64,000 nucleotides of DNA from Microbacterium murale (GTDB lineage: Bacteria; Actinomycetota; Actinomycetes; Actinomycetales; Microbacteriaceae), in assembly GCF_030815955.1 (NCBI RefSeq), contig NZ_JAUSXK010000001.1, positions 3,968,001-4,032,000 on the forward strand. Reading direction: 5' to 3'. Each line of letters begins with the position of its first letter. The stretch's first letter is position 1. This document shows positions 54,226 through 63,590 of the stretch, piece after piece. Position numbers and translations under genes: made by a program. Below the pieces are notes generated by a model. That model made no database searches. It saw only the letters and a program-made list of their open reading frames with translations, and was not told the origin of the DNA.

Positions 54226-55824
54226 CTACGCGAGCTCGATGAGGTCCTGGTACTCCTGGCTCCAGATGTCTTCGACGCCATCGGGCAGGATCAGCACGCG
54301 CTCGGGGTTCAGCGACTGCACGGCCCCCGGGTCGTGCGAGACGAGCACCACGGCACCCTCGTAATGCGCCAGGGCGTCGAGGATCTCCTCGCGCGACGCA
54401 GGGTCGAGGTTGTTCGTGGGCTCGTCGAGCAGCAGCAGATTCGCGGATGACACGACCAGGGTCGCCAGCGAGAGTCGAGTCTTCTCACCACCGGAGAGGA
54501 CCCCGGCGGGCTTCAGCACGTCGTCACCCGTGAACAGGAACGAACCCAGCACGCGGCGCGCCTCCATCTCGGTGATGTGCGGTGCAGCCGAAACCATGTT
54601 CTGGAGGACCGACCGCTCCACGTCGAGGTTCTCGTGCTCCTGCGCGTAATAGCCGATCTTCACACCGAAGCCGGGCTGCAGTTCGCCGGTGTCGGGTTCG
54701 TCGACGCCCGCGAGCATACGGAGCAGTGTGGTCTTTCCCGCACCGTTGAGTCCGAGCACGACGACCTTCGAACCGCGGTCGATCGCGAGGTCGACGTCCG
54801 TGAAGATCTCCAGCGAACCGTAAGACTTCGACAGGCCCGTCGCCATCATCGGCGTCTTACCGCACGGAGCGGGCTTCGGGAAACGCAGCTTGGCCACGCG
54901 GTCGACTTCGCGCACGTCATCCAGACCGGCGAGCATCTTCTCTGCACGCGCCACCATCTGGTGCGCGGCGGCGGCCTTCGACGCCTTTGCCCCGAAGCGA
55001 GCGGCCTGCTGCTGCAGCGTCGTCGCCTTCTTCTCGACGTTCGCGCGCTCCTTCTTGCGGCGCTCCTCGTCGGCGACCCGCTGACGAAGGTAGTTCTTCC
55101 AGTTCATGTTGTAGATGTCGATGTTCTGACGGTTCGCGTCGAGGTAGAAGACGCGGTTCACCGTCTCGCCGACGAGTTCGACGTCGTGACTGATCACGAT
55201 CAGCCCGCCCTTGTAGTTCTTGAGGAACTCACGCAGCCACACGACGCTGTCGGCGTCGAGGTGGTTCGTCGGCTCATCGAGGATCATCGTCTCGGCGTCG
55301 GAGAACAGGATGCGCGCGAGCTCGATGCGTCGGCGCTGACCGCCGGAGAGGGTCGAGAGCGGCTGATCGAGGATGCGGTCGGGCAGCGAGAGGTTGTTGG
55401 CGATGGATGCTGCCTCCGCTTCGGCCGCGTAGCCGCCGAGTCCCTCGAACTGCTCGGTGAGGTTGCCGAATCGGCGCATGGCCTTGTCGGCGACCTTCGG
55501 GTCGTCAGAAGCCATGTCCTCGGCGGCCTTGGTCATACCCAGCTGTATCGTGCCGAGGCCACGGGCATCGAGAATGCGGGTGCGCGCGAGCATCTCAGGG
55601 TCACCGGTGCGGGGGTCCTGAGGAAGGTAGCCGAGCTCGCCCGACTTCGTCACTTTGCCGTCCGAGGGCAGCAGATCACCTGCGAGCACCTTCGTGAGTG
55701 TGGTCTTGCCGGCGCCGTTGCGTCCGACCAGCCCGATCTTGTCGCCGTCGGAGACGCGGAACGACACGCCGTCCATGAGGAGGCGGGCGCCAACGCGAAT
55801 CTCGAGGTCGTGCACGGCAAGCAC
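54226..55824 (-). CDS. ABC-F family ATP-binding protein
   Basis: This gene encodes 532 residues. Two ATPase domains: Walker A 'GLVGRNGAGKTTLTKVLAG' and 'VVVLGLNGAGKTTLLRMLAG'; signatures 'LSGGQRRRIELARILF' and 'LSGGEKTRLSLATLVV'. A charged linker (about 240-300, 'RRKKERANVEKKATTLQQQA') joins them. There are no membrane helices, so it acts on ribosomes, easing translation or giving antibiotic protection, rather than transport. The subgroup cannot be set from motifs alone. Confidence 0.94.
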   Translation of the reverse strand: MLAVHDLEIRVGARLLMDGVSFRVSDGDKIGLVGRNGAGKTTLTKVLAGDLLPSDGKVTKSGELGYLPQDPRTGDPEMLARTRILDARGLGTIQLGMTKAAEDMASDDPKVADKAMRRFGNLTEQFEGLGGYAAEAEAASIANNLSLPDRILDQPLSTLSGGQRRRIELARILFSDAETMILDEPTNHLDADSVVWLREFLKNYKGGLIVISHDVELVGETVNRVFYLDANRQNIDIYNMNWKNYLRQRVADEERRKKERANVEKKATTLQQQAARFGAKASKAAAAHQMVARAEKMLAGLDDVREVDRVAKLRFPKPAPCGKTPMMATGLSKSYGSLEIFTDVDLAIDRGSKVVVLGLNGAGKTTLLRMLAGVDEPDTGELQPGFGVKIGYYAQEHENLDVERSVLQNMVSAAPHITEMEARRVLGSFLFTGDDVLKPAGVLSGGEKTRLSLATLVVSSANLLLLDEPTNNLDPASREEILDALAHYEGAVVLVSHDPGAVQSLNPERVLILPDGVEDIWSQEYQDLIELA

Positions 55825-55980
55825 AGCGATAGTCCATTTCGTCAGGGTGGGATGGGGCGGCCCGCAGCATGCGGAGACACGGGGCCAGCCTCTCAGTATA
55901 GGTCGGGCCGCCTGTCAGGACGCCCACAGGAGCGTGTACAAGACACCCCTGCAGTATGACGAGGTCGATACCTGAGGGTG

Positions 55981-56688
55981 ATGTGTGCCAACCCGGCCGA
56001 TACGTACGTTCTACGAGTGGACATCATCAACGACCTCATCCTCCAAGCCGCAGCCTCACCATGGCTCTACCTCGTGATGTTCGCGACAGCCGTGATCGAT
56101 GGCTTCTTCCCTCCCATTCCGAGTGAGACCGTGCTCGTCGCTGCGGCCGCGGTCGCGGCATCCACCGGCGAGACGAACGTGCCGTTGCTGATCGCCGTCG
56201 CGGCACTCGGAGCGATGATCGGCGACAACATCGCCTACGCGATCGGTCGTTCTGTCGGCACTACCCGATTCGCGTGGATGCGTCGTCCGAAGGTGGCTGC
56301 AGCATTCGATCGCGCACAGCGCACACTTTCACGCAGCGGTGCGCCGCTCATCCTCGGAGCCCGCTACATCCCGGTCGGGCGCGTCGCGGTGAACATGTCT
56401 GCGGGAGCCCTCGGATACTCATGGCGCCGTTTTCTGCCGCTCAGCATTCTCGGCGGCGTGACGTGGGCTGCCTACAGCGCCGGTATCGGACTGCTCGCCG
56501 GCCACTGGCTCGAGGATCAGCCGCTTCTCAGCGCGGTCTTCGGGGTCGCCTTCGCGCTGGTGCTGGGCTTCGTGATCGATCGTGTGGCAACTGCCATCCG
56601 CCGGCGGCGCACCGGTGGTGCGCAGGAATCAGGGCTTCACTCCGAAGGTGACGTGCGCGCCGCCGATCCGGCCGGGGTGGCAGGATGA
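55981..56688 (+). CDS. DedA family membrane protein
   Basis: This gene encodes 235 residues from ATG 55981 (GTG 56017 is an alternative closer to the conserved part). DedA/VTT marks are 'VIDGFFPPIPSETVLVAAAA', 'LGAMIGDNIAYAIGR' and 'GARYIPVGRVAVNMSAGALG'. About five membrane segments are visible. The family supports membrane homeostasis, probably as a lipid scramblase or flippase. Its stop overlaps the histidine kinase start as ATGA. Confidence 0.9.
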   Translation: MCANPADTYVLRVDIINDLILQAAASPWLYLVMFATAVIDGFFPPIPSETVLVAAAAVAASTGETNVPLLIAVAALGAMIGDNIAYAIGRSVGTTRFAWMRRPKVAAAFDRAQRTLSRSGAPLILGARYIPVGRVAVNMSAGALGYSWRRFLPLSILGGVTWAAYSAGIGLLAGHWLEDQPLLSAVFGVAFALVLGFVIDRVATAIRRRRTGGAQESGLHSEGDVRAADPAGVAG

Positions 56689-57941
56689 CTCCCATGAAGG
56701 ACGCCCGGCGCGACAAGCGCGAGAAGCGCGCCAGTCGCGAGAACGCGCCTCGCCGCCATCCGCTGCCACGCGATCGCCGCACCATCATGATCGTGATACT
56801 CGCGGTCATCGCGGTCACGCTCTACTCGGTCATCGTCCCTGTGCACGCGACGATCTACGCAAGCTCCGTTCCGGTGACGATGCTGCTCGCCGCCGCCGCG
56901 ATCGCCGCGCCCCTCGTCAGCGTCCGATACCCGATCCTGGCGATCATCATGTTCGCCGTCGCATCGCTGCTCATCCCCCTCACCATCAGCCGGGATGCGA
57001 CTCTTCAGGCGCCATGGCCGTGGTCGGTGCCGATGCTCATCGCCTTCGCCGTCACTGTCGCCGCCATCACCTTCCAGCACGGCTGGCGACGCGGACTGAT
57101 CATGTTCGCATCCGGCACGGCCTCAGGACTCATCGCGTCCATGATGCTGCCGACCGTGCCGAGTGCGAACTCGCTGATCGTCACCACGTCGGTCGTCGGC
57201 GGACTCTATCTGATCGCTGTGCTGCTCGCCGGTCGACTGCGACTGGGCGACGAGCTCACTCGCCAACGCGCGCACACCGCCGAGGAACAGGCCCGGCGGG
57301 AACTCGTTGAGGAACGCACCCGAATCGCCAGGGAGCTCCACGATGTGGTCGCGCACAGCATGTCCGTCATCCAGGTGCAGGCCTCCACCGCGCGCTACCG
57401 GTTGCCGAATCTCGCCGCCGACGTGGCCTCCGAGTTCGATGATCTGGCGGCCACCGCCCGAACATCCCTCACCGAGATGCGGCGGCTGCTCGGTGTGCTG
57501 CGCACAGAGGACCAGACCGTGGAACTCGCCCCCCAGCAGGGCATCGAGGACATTCCGGCGCTCGTCGACAGCATTCGACGGGCCGGAGTGGACGTCGGGC
57601 TGGAGCTGGTCACGGCAGACGTCTCCGAAATGCCGGCAGGCGTGCAGATCGCCGCGTTCCGCATCGTTCAGGAAGCGCTGAGCAATGCCGTGAGACACGC
57701 CCCCGGCTCTCGCATCTCGGTTCGCGTCCGCACCGACGAGAGAGCGGTGCACCTCAGAGTGCACAACACCGCGGCGACTCGGGAGGTCCCGAGCGCAGTT
57801 CAGTCCACGGGGCACGGACTACGCGGCATGCGGGAACGTGTCGCACTCGTCGACGGTACTCTGGAGGCCGATCCGGATGCGGACGGGGGCTGGACGGTCG
57901 CTGCCGAGCTTCCTTGGACGTCGAAGCAGGAGAGCGTGTGA
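56685..57941 (+). CDS. NarL-type two-component sensor histidine kinase
   Basis: This gene encodes 418 residues. The N-terminal half has about six membrane segments (residues 33-185). The HisKA_3 dimerisation motif is 'TRIARELHDVVAHSMSVIQV' with the phosphorylated histidine, and the ATPase part has 'VQEALSNAVRHAPG' and 'GHGLRGMRERVALVDG'. It senses membrane or extracytoplasmic signals. It is coupled to DedA before and the response regulator after (GTGA). Confidence 0.95.
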   Translation: MTPMKDARRDKREKRASRENAPRRHPLPRDRRTIMIVILAVIAVTLYSVIVPVHATIYASSVPVTMLLAAAAIAAPLVSVRYPILAIIMFAVASLLIPLTISRDATLQAPWPWSVPMLIAFAVTVAAITFQHGWRRGLIMFASGTASGLIASMMLPTVPSANSLIVTTSVVGGLYLIAVLLAGRLRLGDELTRQRAHTAEEQARRELVEERTRIARELHDVVAHSMSVIQVQASTARYRLPNLAADVASEFDDLAATARTSLTEMRRLLGVLRTEDQTVELAPQQGIEDIPALVDSIRRAGVDVGLELVTADVSEMPAGVQIAAFRIVQEALSNAVRHAPGSRISVRVRTDERAVHLRVHNTAATREVPSAVQSTGHGLRGMRERVALVDGTLEADPDADGGWTVAAELPWTSKQESV

Positions 57942-58606
57942 CGATCGAAGTACTCATCGCCGATGACCAGGCGATGGTTCGCGCCGGCTTCGCGGCGCTG
58001 CTCGACGCTCACGACGGCATCACGGTGACGGGCCAAGCTGCGGACGGCGCCGAGGCCGTGACGCTCGCTGCCAGGCTCGCCCCCGACGTCATCTTGATGG
58101 ACGTGCGGATGCCGGAACTCGACGGCATCGAAGCGACCAGGCGGATCCTCGGGCCTGCGTATCCGGCCGCCAAGGTTCCCCGAATCCTGATGCTCACGAC
58201 GTTCGACATCGACGACTACGTGTACGACGCTCTGCAGGCCGGGGCCAGCGGCTTCCTCTTGAAGGACGCCCTGCCGGAAGAGCTCGTGCACGCCGTCCGC
58301 GTCATCGCCGCCGGCGACGCGCTGCTGTCACCGAGCGTGACCCGACGGATGATCGCGCAGTTCGCGGCGCAGAAGCCGCGTACGACGGCATCCGGAAACC
58401 TGCTCGCTGAACTCACCGATCGCGAACGAGAAGTTCTCGTCCTCATCGGACAGGGTCGCTCGAACAATGAGATCGCCGCGTCCCTGTTCATCGCCGAGCA
58501 GACCGTGAAGACGCACGTCGGCAAAGTGCTCGCGAAGATCGGCGCGAGAGACCGCGTGCAGGCCGTGATCTTCGCCTACGACACGGGACTCGCCGAGCCG
58601 GCCTGA
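57938..58606 (+). CDS. NarL/FixJ-type response regulator
   Basis: This gene encodes 222 residues from GTG 57938, which overlaps the kinase stop. The receiver domain has acidic residues D9 and D10 and phosphoacceptor D55 in 'DVILMDVRMPELDG'; lysine lies in 'SGFLLKDALPEELVHAV'. The LuxR-type helix-turn-helix is 'LTDREREVLVLIGQGRSNNE' and 'TVKTHVGKVLAKIGARDRVQ'. It pairs with the adjacent kinase and may control the acyltransferase gene behind it. Confidence 0.96.
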   Translation: MTIEVLIADDQAMVRAGFAALLDAHDGITVTGQAADGAEAVTLAARLAPDVILMDVRMPELDGIEATRRILGPAYPAAKVPRILMLTTFDIDDYVYDALQAGASGFLLKDALPEELVHAVRVIAAGDALLSPSVTRRMIAQFAAQKPRTTASGNLLAELTDREREVLVLIGQGRSNNEIAASLFIAEQTVKTHVGKVLAKIGARDRVQAVIFAYDTGLAEPA

Positions 58607-58607
58607 C

Positions 58608-58627
58608 GCCCCTACCCCGGTAGGGGC
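58608..58627. promoter_or_regulatory. Palindrome GCCCCTACC/GGTAGGGGC, candidate operator or terminator
   Basis: Nine-base arms at 58608-58616 and 58619-58627 flank two bases only. The centre is too tight for a good hairpin but suits binding of a dimeric regulator. It sits two bases after the response-regulator stop and about 80 bases before the acyltransferase start, so it may be an operator for that regulator. Confidence 0.45.
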
Positions 58628-58704
58628 CACGACGACCCCGCGGGGTGATGTGGCCCGCCCCACCCGCTGCATAACCTCCTCGAACACCCACCGAGGAGGA
58701 ACTC

Positions 58705-60036
58705 ATGGCCATCGCGGAACTGCGATCCACCATCACCGCCACTGCGGCGCGCGACACCGGCATCGACTTCGTACGAGCGCTGTGCGTGCTCGGCGTCGTG
58801 GTGCTGCACTCGCTGATGGTGGGAGTCACGGTGACCGACACCGGTCCCCTGTTCGCCAATGCGAGCGACGGGTCATGGTGGATCACACCGCTCAGCTGGG
58901 TGCTGCAGGTGATGCCCCTGTTCTTCGTGATCGGCGGGTTCGCCGGCTACACGTCACTCCTGCGTGCACAGCAGCGGGGCGGGACAGCGAGAGAGTTCGT
59001 GGCGGCACGCATCCACCGCCTGGTCCTGCCGGCCGTCGTCACGATCGGTGTCGTCGGCGTCGCCTTGACGGTGCTGCTCGCCAACGGGGTTCCCGCTGAT
59101 CTGGTTGCCACCGCGGGCTACCGCTACGGACAGCCTCTCTGGTTCCTCGGCGTCTTCCTGCTGTGCCAGGTTCTGCTGCCGTTGTTCGCCGCGGCCCATC
59201 GACGCGCACCGTGGATCACAATCGGCCTGCTGGTCGCGGCGGCCGTTGCTGTCGACGCCGTGCGTGACGCGACCGGCATCGACGGTGTCGGATTCGTGAA
59301 TCTCGCATTCGTCTGGCTCGCGCTGCAGCAACTGGGCTTCTTCTTCGCGGACGGACGGATCGATTCCCTCACCCGTCGCACCCGGACCGTGATCGGCGTC
59401 GCAGCGGTCGCTGCGCTGGTGGCCACGTTCGTCACCGGCGTGTACTCCCCTGACCTGATCGCGAACATCAATCCGCCCACCACGTCGCTGCTGCTCGTGG
59501 GCGTTGCGCACACGATGGTGCTCTCGCTGATGCGCGACCGCTTGGCGGCGTGGAGCACGCGCCCCCTGCCAACCAGGTTCCGTACCTTCGTCACTCCTCG
59601 CGCGATGACGATCTACCTCTGGCACATGCCGGTGCTCCTCGCAATGGCGGGCGCCTCTGCCGTGTTCTCGTTGACGACGGGCATGGCTCTGCCAACGCCC
59701 AGCAGCTTCGAGTGGTGGATGACGAGACCGCTGTGGCTCGTGACAGTCGTGGCGCTGACGGCGGGCCTCGCCCTCCTGCTCGCCGGGATCGAGGCACGGC
59801 GCATCCCCACGCCCACTCGCTCCGCAAAACGTCTGTTCGCGGCAAGCGCGATCGGCACGTTGGCGATCGTGGGGCTGCTCGTCGTCGGCACAACGCCGAT
59901 GACCGCCATGATCGCGGTGGCTCTGCTCATCACCTCACTGCGGCTCTCGCGGCCTCGTCACGGCCTTTCAGCAGCGTGGCCGAGCCGCAGGCCGGGGAGC
60001 GACGCGACGAGTGCCAGAGCGATGCAGAACACGTAG
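58705..60036 (+). CDS. Acyltransferase-3 (OafA-like) membrane protein
   Basis: This gene encodes 443 residues with a strong GAGGAGG site before ATG 58705. 'GIDFVRALCVLGVVVLHSLM' is the acyltransferase-3 entry with its conserved arginine and histidine, and 'TIYLWHMPVLLAMAG' is a later box. About ten membrane helices are visible. The family moves acyl groups to cell-surface glycans or lipids. It follows the two-component operon and overlaps the end of the MFS gene by 79 bases. Confidence 0.9.
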   Translation: MAIAELRSTITATAARDTGIDFVRALCVLGVVVLHSLMVGVTVTDTGPLFANASDGSWWITPLSWVLQVMPLFFVIGGFAGYTSLLRAQQRGGTAREFVAARIHRLVLPAVVTIGVVGVALTVLLANGVPADLVATAGYRYGQPLWFLGVFLLCQVLLPLFAAAHRRAPWITIGLLVAAAVAVDAVRDATGIDGVGFVNLAFVWLALQQLGFFFADGRIDSLTRRTRTVIGVAAVAALVATFVTGVYSPDLIANINPPTTSLLLVGVAHTMVLSLMRDRLAAWSTRPLPTRFRTFVTPRAMTIYLWHMPVLLAMAGASAVFSLTTGMALPTPSSFEWWMTRPLWLVTVVALTAGLALLLAGIEARRIPTPTRSAKRLFAASAIGTLAIVGLLVVGTTPMTAMIAVALLITSLRLSRPRHGLSAAWPSRRPGSDATSARAMQNT

Positions 60037-61319
60037 ACCACAGGGAACGCGTGCACGCCGCCTCCCAGAGTCGCCACAGCGAGTCCGGCCAGCGCGACCG
60101 CGACAGCCGAACCGGTGGCATCCGAGATGGAGAGGGCTGAGGAATTGAAGCCCTCAGTCCCCGGCACCGAGTACGCCAGCGTGAGCACGGTGAGACGCGG
60201 GTAGATCAGGCCCATACCGCCTCCGGCGAGTCCCCACCCCACGACGATCACGATCGGCGATGCGTTCGTGAGAGCCGTCACCAGCACGGCGAGAAGTGCG
60301 ACGAGGATCAAGGCGATGCTGATCACCGCGATCCGCCGATTGCCGAGCAATTCGCCGTATCTCCCTTGAAGTGCGGATCCACCCGCCCAGGCGAACGCCG
60401 CCAGCATCAGCGCGACACCCGCCCACGTCGGTGAGAACCCGAACTGCTCCATCAGCAGATACGGGATGTACGCCTCGGCGGCGAAGAACGCTCCGGCGAT
60501 GATTCCGCGCACGAGCACGACGCTCGGCAGCCCGCGTGCGGAACGCAGTGTGCCTCTGGGAAGCAGCTTCACCACCGCGAATCCGATGACGAGCACCGCT
60601 GACGCTGCGACGGGCCAACCCGCATTCGGCGACAGGTCTGCGGACAGACCGACGCTCACAGCAGCCAGGGCGACGATGAAGGCGAGCAGCAGTCTCACCG
60701 GCGCTCCCCCGCCGCTCGAGGCATCCCCATCACCCAGATCGACACCGTGCAGCCGCACAGCGATCAGGACGAAGGCGATCAGCGTGAGGACCGCGACGCC
60801 GAGGAAGGCCCAACGCCAGTCCAGGAACTCGGCGACCGCGCCAGCGAGGAACGGCCCGATCATCGACGGCACCACCCATGCGGCAGCGAATGCTGCGAAG
60901 ATCCGGCCGTGGAGGTGCGCTGGATACAGGCGCGCGACGACCACGTACAGCGCGACCGTCTGACCGCCGGCGCCCAGTCCCTGCACGAGTCGGCCGATCA
61001 GGAACTGTTCCATCGTGAACGCGAATCCGGAGATGACGAGCCCGACGACGAAGAGCGACACGGCGGCGTACAGGGCGCCGCGCGGCCCTCGGGCATCCGA
61101 CCATGCACCGCAGGCGACCATGCCGATCACGCTTGTCGCGAGTGTTCCCGCGAAGGCCACTGCGAAGAGCGCCTGCCCGTCGAGCGCCTCGCTCACCACA
61201 GGCATGACGGTGGTCACGGCCAGCGCTTCGATCGCGCCGAGGAAGATCAGCGCGGTGGCACCCACTGTCACCCAGATGCGCTCCCGATCCCAGATCGAGA
61301 CCGCACTGACGTCGGTCAT
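59958..61319 (-). CDS. MFS transporter
   Basis: This gene encodes 453 residues with about fourteen hydrophobic segments. The drug-exporter-type motif A is 'GAWSDARGPRGALYAAV' (after TM2), and 'LIGRLVQGLGAGGQTVAL' is the TM4 motif. This is the EmrB/Tet-like group, probably exporting a small molecule. ATG 61319 overlaps the C-S lyase stop as ATGA, so it is the last gene of that minus-strand run. Confidence 0.9.
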   Translation of the reverse strand: MTDVSAVSIWDRERIWVTVGATALIFLGAIEALAVTTVMPVVSEALDGQALFAVAFAGTLATSVIGMVACGAWSDARGPRGALYAAVSLFVVGLVISGFAFTMEQFLIGRLVQGLGAGGQTVALYVVVARLYPAHLHGRIFAAFAAAWVVPSMIGPFLAGAVAEFLDWRWAFLGVAVLTLIAFVLIAVRLHGVDLGDGDASSGGGAPVRLLLAFIVALAAVSVGLSADLSPNAGWPVAASAVLVIGFAVVKLLPRGTLRSARGLPSVVLVRGIIAGAFFAAEAYIPYLLMEQFGFSPTWAGVALMLAAFAWAGGSALQGRYGELLGNRRIAVISIALILVALLAVLVTALTNASPIVIVVGWGLAGGGMGLIYPRLTVLTLAYSVPGTEGFNSSALSISDATGSAVAVALAGLAVATLGGGVHAFPVVYVFCIALALVASLPGLRLGHAAERP

Positions 61320-62473
61320 GCGCCGCGCAGCGCAGCGATGCGCATGACGGCGTCTGTGAGCACTTCGGGGCTGGTGCCGAAGTTGAGACGTACGTGACCG
61401 GCGCCTTCAGCACCGAAAGCCGGCCCGTAGTGCAGCGCGACTCTGGCTTCACGAAGAATCCGCTTGGCGGGATTCTCACCCCACCCGAGGTCCGTCATGT
61501 CGATCCACGCGAGGTATCCGGCGTCCGGGATCCGGTAGTGCGCGCCGGGAAGGTTCTCGGCGAGCAGATCGGTGAGAAGACGCCTGTTCTCATCGAGTGT
61601 CGTGAGCAGCCCGTCGAGCCATTCGTCGCTCTCCTCGCCGAATGCCGCCACGGCGGCGAGAAGCCCGAACTGTCCTGTTCGCCACTCGACTTCGACCGGC
61701 AGAGATCGCACCACGCCCGTCGGGCCGTCGGATGCCGTGACCATCAACGCGCACTTCAGCCCGGCGAGGTTGAACGCTTTGCTCGCACTGACGACGGCGT
61801 AGCCGACCTCGCGTGCAGCATCCGAGATCGCGAGGAAAGGCGTGAATCCTGTACCAGGCTGCGCGAGAGGCGCGTGGATCTCGTCCGAGACGACCGCGGC
61901 GCCATGAGCGGCAGCGAGTTCCGCGAGTGCGGCGAGCGAGGCCGCAGAGTGCACGGTGCCGGTCGGATTATGCGGGCTGCAGAGCAGCACGGCGCGAGCA
62001 CCGTCCTCGAGCGCGGCGTCGACGCCGTCGAGGTCGATCTCCCACGCTGTTCCGGTGTCACGCAGCGGAACGCGCTCGATGACCGCGCCGGCTTCCTCGA
62101 CGAGGTCGTAGAACGGCGGGTAGACCGGCGGCATCACGATCACGCCGTCGCCGGGCGCGGTCACTCGGCGGAGGATCTCCACGATGCCCATGCTGACATC
62201 GGCGGTGGAGCGCATGCGCGCCGGATCGGGTGTCCAATCGAACCGACGCCGCGCGAACCCCGCATACGCGCCGGGGAGAGGCGTCCGAGAAGCGACGTAA
62301 CCCGTGTCGCCCGTCGCCACCGCACGCTCCAGCGCCCGTGTGATGGCAGGCGCCAACGGGAAATCCGTCTCCGCGACGAACAGCGGCAGCACATCGGCTG
62401 GGTACTCGCGCCACTTCTCGCTGGTGCGCTCACGGAGCGCCGCCAGCGGAAGCGCGTGAACCGGCGTACTCAC
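61316..62473 (-). CDS. MalY/PatB-type PLP-dependent C-S lyase (aminotransferase fold I)
   Basis: This gene encodes 385 residues. 'VLPLFVAETDFPLAPAITRA' resembles the MalY/PatB start, 'LLCSPHNPTGTVHSA' is the PLP-facing segment, 'VVSDEIHAPLAQPG' carries the conserved aspartate, and the PLP lysine is in 'SASKAFNLAGLKCALM'. The likely reaction is beta-cleavage of cystathionine or cysteine conjugates to pyruvate, ammonia and a thiol. It lies eight bases after the sufT-like gene, which suggests a sulfur role. Confidence 0.9.
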   Translation of the reverse strand: MSTPVHALPLAALRERTSEKWREYPADVLPLFVAETDFPLAPAITRALERAVATGDTGYVASRTPLPGAYAGFARRRFDWTPDPARMRSTADVSMGIVEILRRVTAPGDGVIVMPPVYPPFYDLVEEAGAVIERVPLRDTGTAWEIDLDGVDAALEDGARAVLLCSPHNPTGTVHSAASLAALAELAAAHGAAVVSDEIHAPLAQPGTGFTPFLAISDAAREVGYAVVSASKAFNLAGLKCALMVTASDGPTGVVRSLPVEVEWRTGQFGLLAAVAAFGEESDEWLDGLLTTLDENRRLLTDLLAENLPGAHYRIPDAGYLAWIDMTDLGWGENPAKRILREARVALHYGPAFGAEGAGHVRLNFGTSPEVLTDAVMRIAALRGA

Positions 62474-62480
62474 CGTGGTG

Positions 62481-62810
62481 CTAGATGGCGAAGCCGAGCG
62501 CGCGCATCATGTCGCGCCCGTCATCAGTGATCTTCTCGGGACCCCACGGCGGCATCCACACCCAGTTGATCCGGAAGCGGTCGACCACAGCATCCAGCGC
62601 CTGAGCCGTCTGCTCCTCGAGCACGTCGGTGAGCGGGCAGCCGGCGCTGGTGAGCGTCATGTGGATCACGAGAGCGTCGTTCTCGTCGTCCCAGGCGAGG
62701 TCGTAGATGAGTCCGAGGTCGACGACGTTGATCCCGAGCTCGGGATCCATCACGTCCTTGAGAGCCTCGGTGACCTCGTCGAACTTCTCCGGGGCTAGAG
62801 TCGCGGTCAT
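62481..62810 (-). CDS. SufT-like DUF59 metal-sulfur cluster assembly factor
   Basis: This gene encodes 109 residues. The DUF59/MIP18 core is 'VMDPELGINVVDLGLIYDLA', and 'MTLTSAGCPLTDVLEEQ' carries the conserved TSxxCP cysteine. It helps mature Fe-S proteins. It follows sufC by nine bases, the usual last Fe-S gene of actinobacterial suf operons. Confidence 0.95.
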   Translation of the reverse strand: MTATLAPEKFDEVTEALKDVMDPELGINVVDLGLIYDLAWDDENDALVIHMTLTSAGCPLTDVLEEQTAQALDAVVDRFRINWVWMPPWGPEKITDDGRDMMRALGFAI

Positions 62811-62819
62811 GCGATCAGC

Positions 62820-63590
62820 CTACGCCTCGATCGGGGCTGCGGGGTTAAGGAATCTGTCGTATCCCTCGTCCTCGAGCCGGTCGGCGAGTTCTGGTCCACC
62901 CTCTTCGAGGATCTTGCCCGCGACGATGACGTGCACGAAGTCGGGGCGGATGTAGCGGAGGATGCGCGTGTAGTGCGTGATCAGCAGCACGCCGAGACCG
63001 GTGGCCTCCTTGGCGCGGTTGACACCCTCGGACACGATCTTCAACGCGTCGACGTCAAGACCGGAGTCGGTCTCGTCGAGGATCGCGAACTTCGGCTTGA
63101 GCACCTCGAGCTGGAGAATCTCGTGACGCTTCTTCTCACCACCGGAGAAGCCCTCGTTGACATTGCGCTGCGCGAACTTCGGGTCCATCCGCAGGTTCGA
63201 CATGGCGCCCTTGACGTCCTTGGTCCACGACCGGATCGGCGGGGCCTCGCCGTCGAGCGCGGTCTTCGCGGTGCGCAGGAAGTTGGTCACTGTGACACCG
63301 GGGATCTCCACCGGGTACTGCATCGCGAGGAAGAGGCCGGCGCGGGCGCGCTCGTCGACGGTCATCGCGAGGACGTCCGCCCCGTCGAATGTGATCGATC
63401 CGCTCGTGACGGTGTACTTGGGGTGGCCGGCGATCGTGTACGCCAGTGTGGACTTTCCTGAGCCGTTGGGGCCCATGATGGCGTGGGTCTCACCAGCGTT
63501 CATGGTGAGGGTGATGCCATTGAGGATCGGGGTCGTCCCGGCCTCGGTGTCGACCGTGACGTGCAGGTCGCGGATCTCGAGAACAGACAT
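62820..63590 (-). CDS. sufC: Fe-S cluster assembly ATPase SufC
   Basis: This gene encodes 256 residues of a non-transport ABC ATPase that drives SufB-SufD. Walker A 'AIMGPNGSGKSTLAYTIAGH', signature 'NEGFSGGEKKRHEILQLEVL' and Walker B 'FAILDETDSGLDVDAL' are intact. It begins directly after the Rieske gene stop. Confidence 0.97.
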   Translation of the reverse strand: MSVLEIRDLHVTVDTEAGTTPILNGITLTMNAGETHAIMGPNGSGKSTLAYTIAGHPKYTVTSGSITFDGADVLAMTVDERARAGLFLAMQYPVEIPGVTVTNFLRTAKTALDGEAPPIRSWTKDVKGAMSNLRMDPKFAQRNVNEGFSGGEKKRHEILQLEVLKPKFAILDETDSGLDVDALKIVSEGVNRAKEATGLGVLLITHYTRILRYIRPDFVHVIVAGKILEEGGPELADRLEDEGYDRFLNPAAPIEA

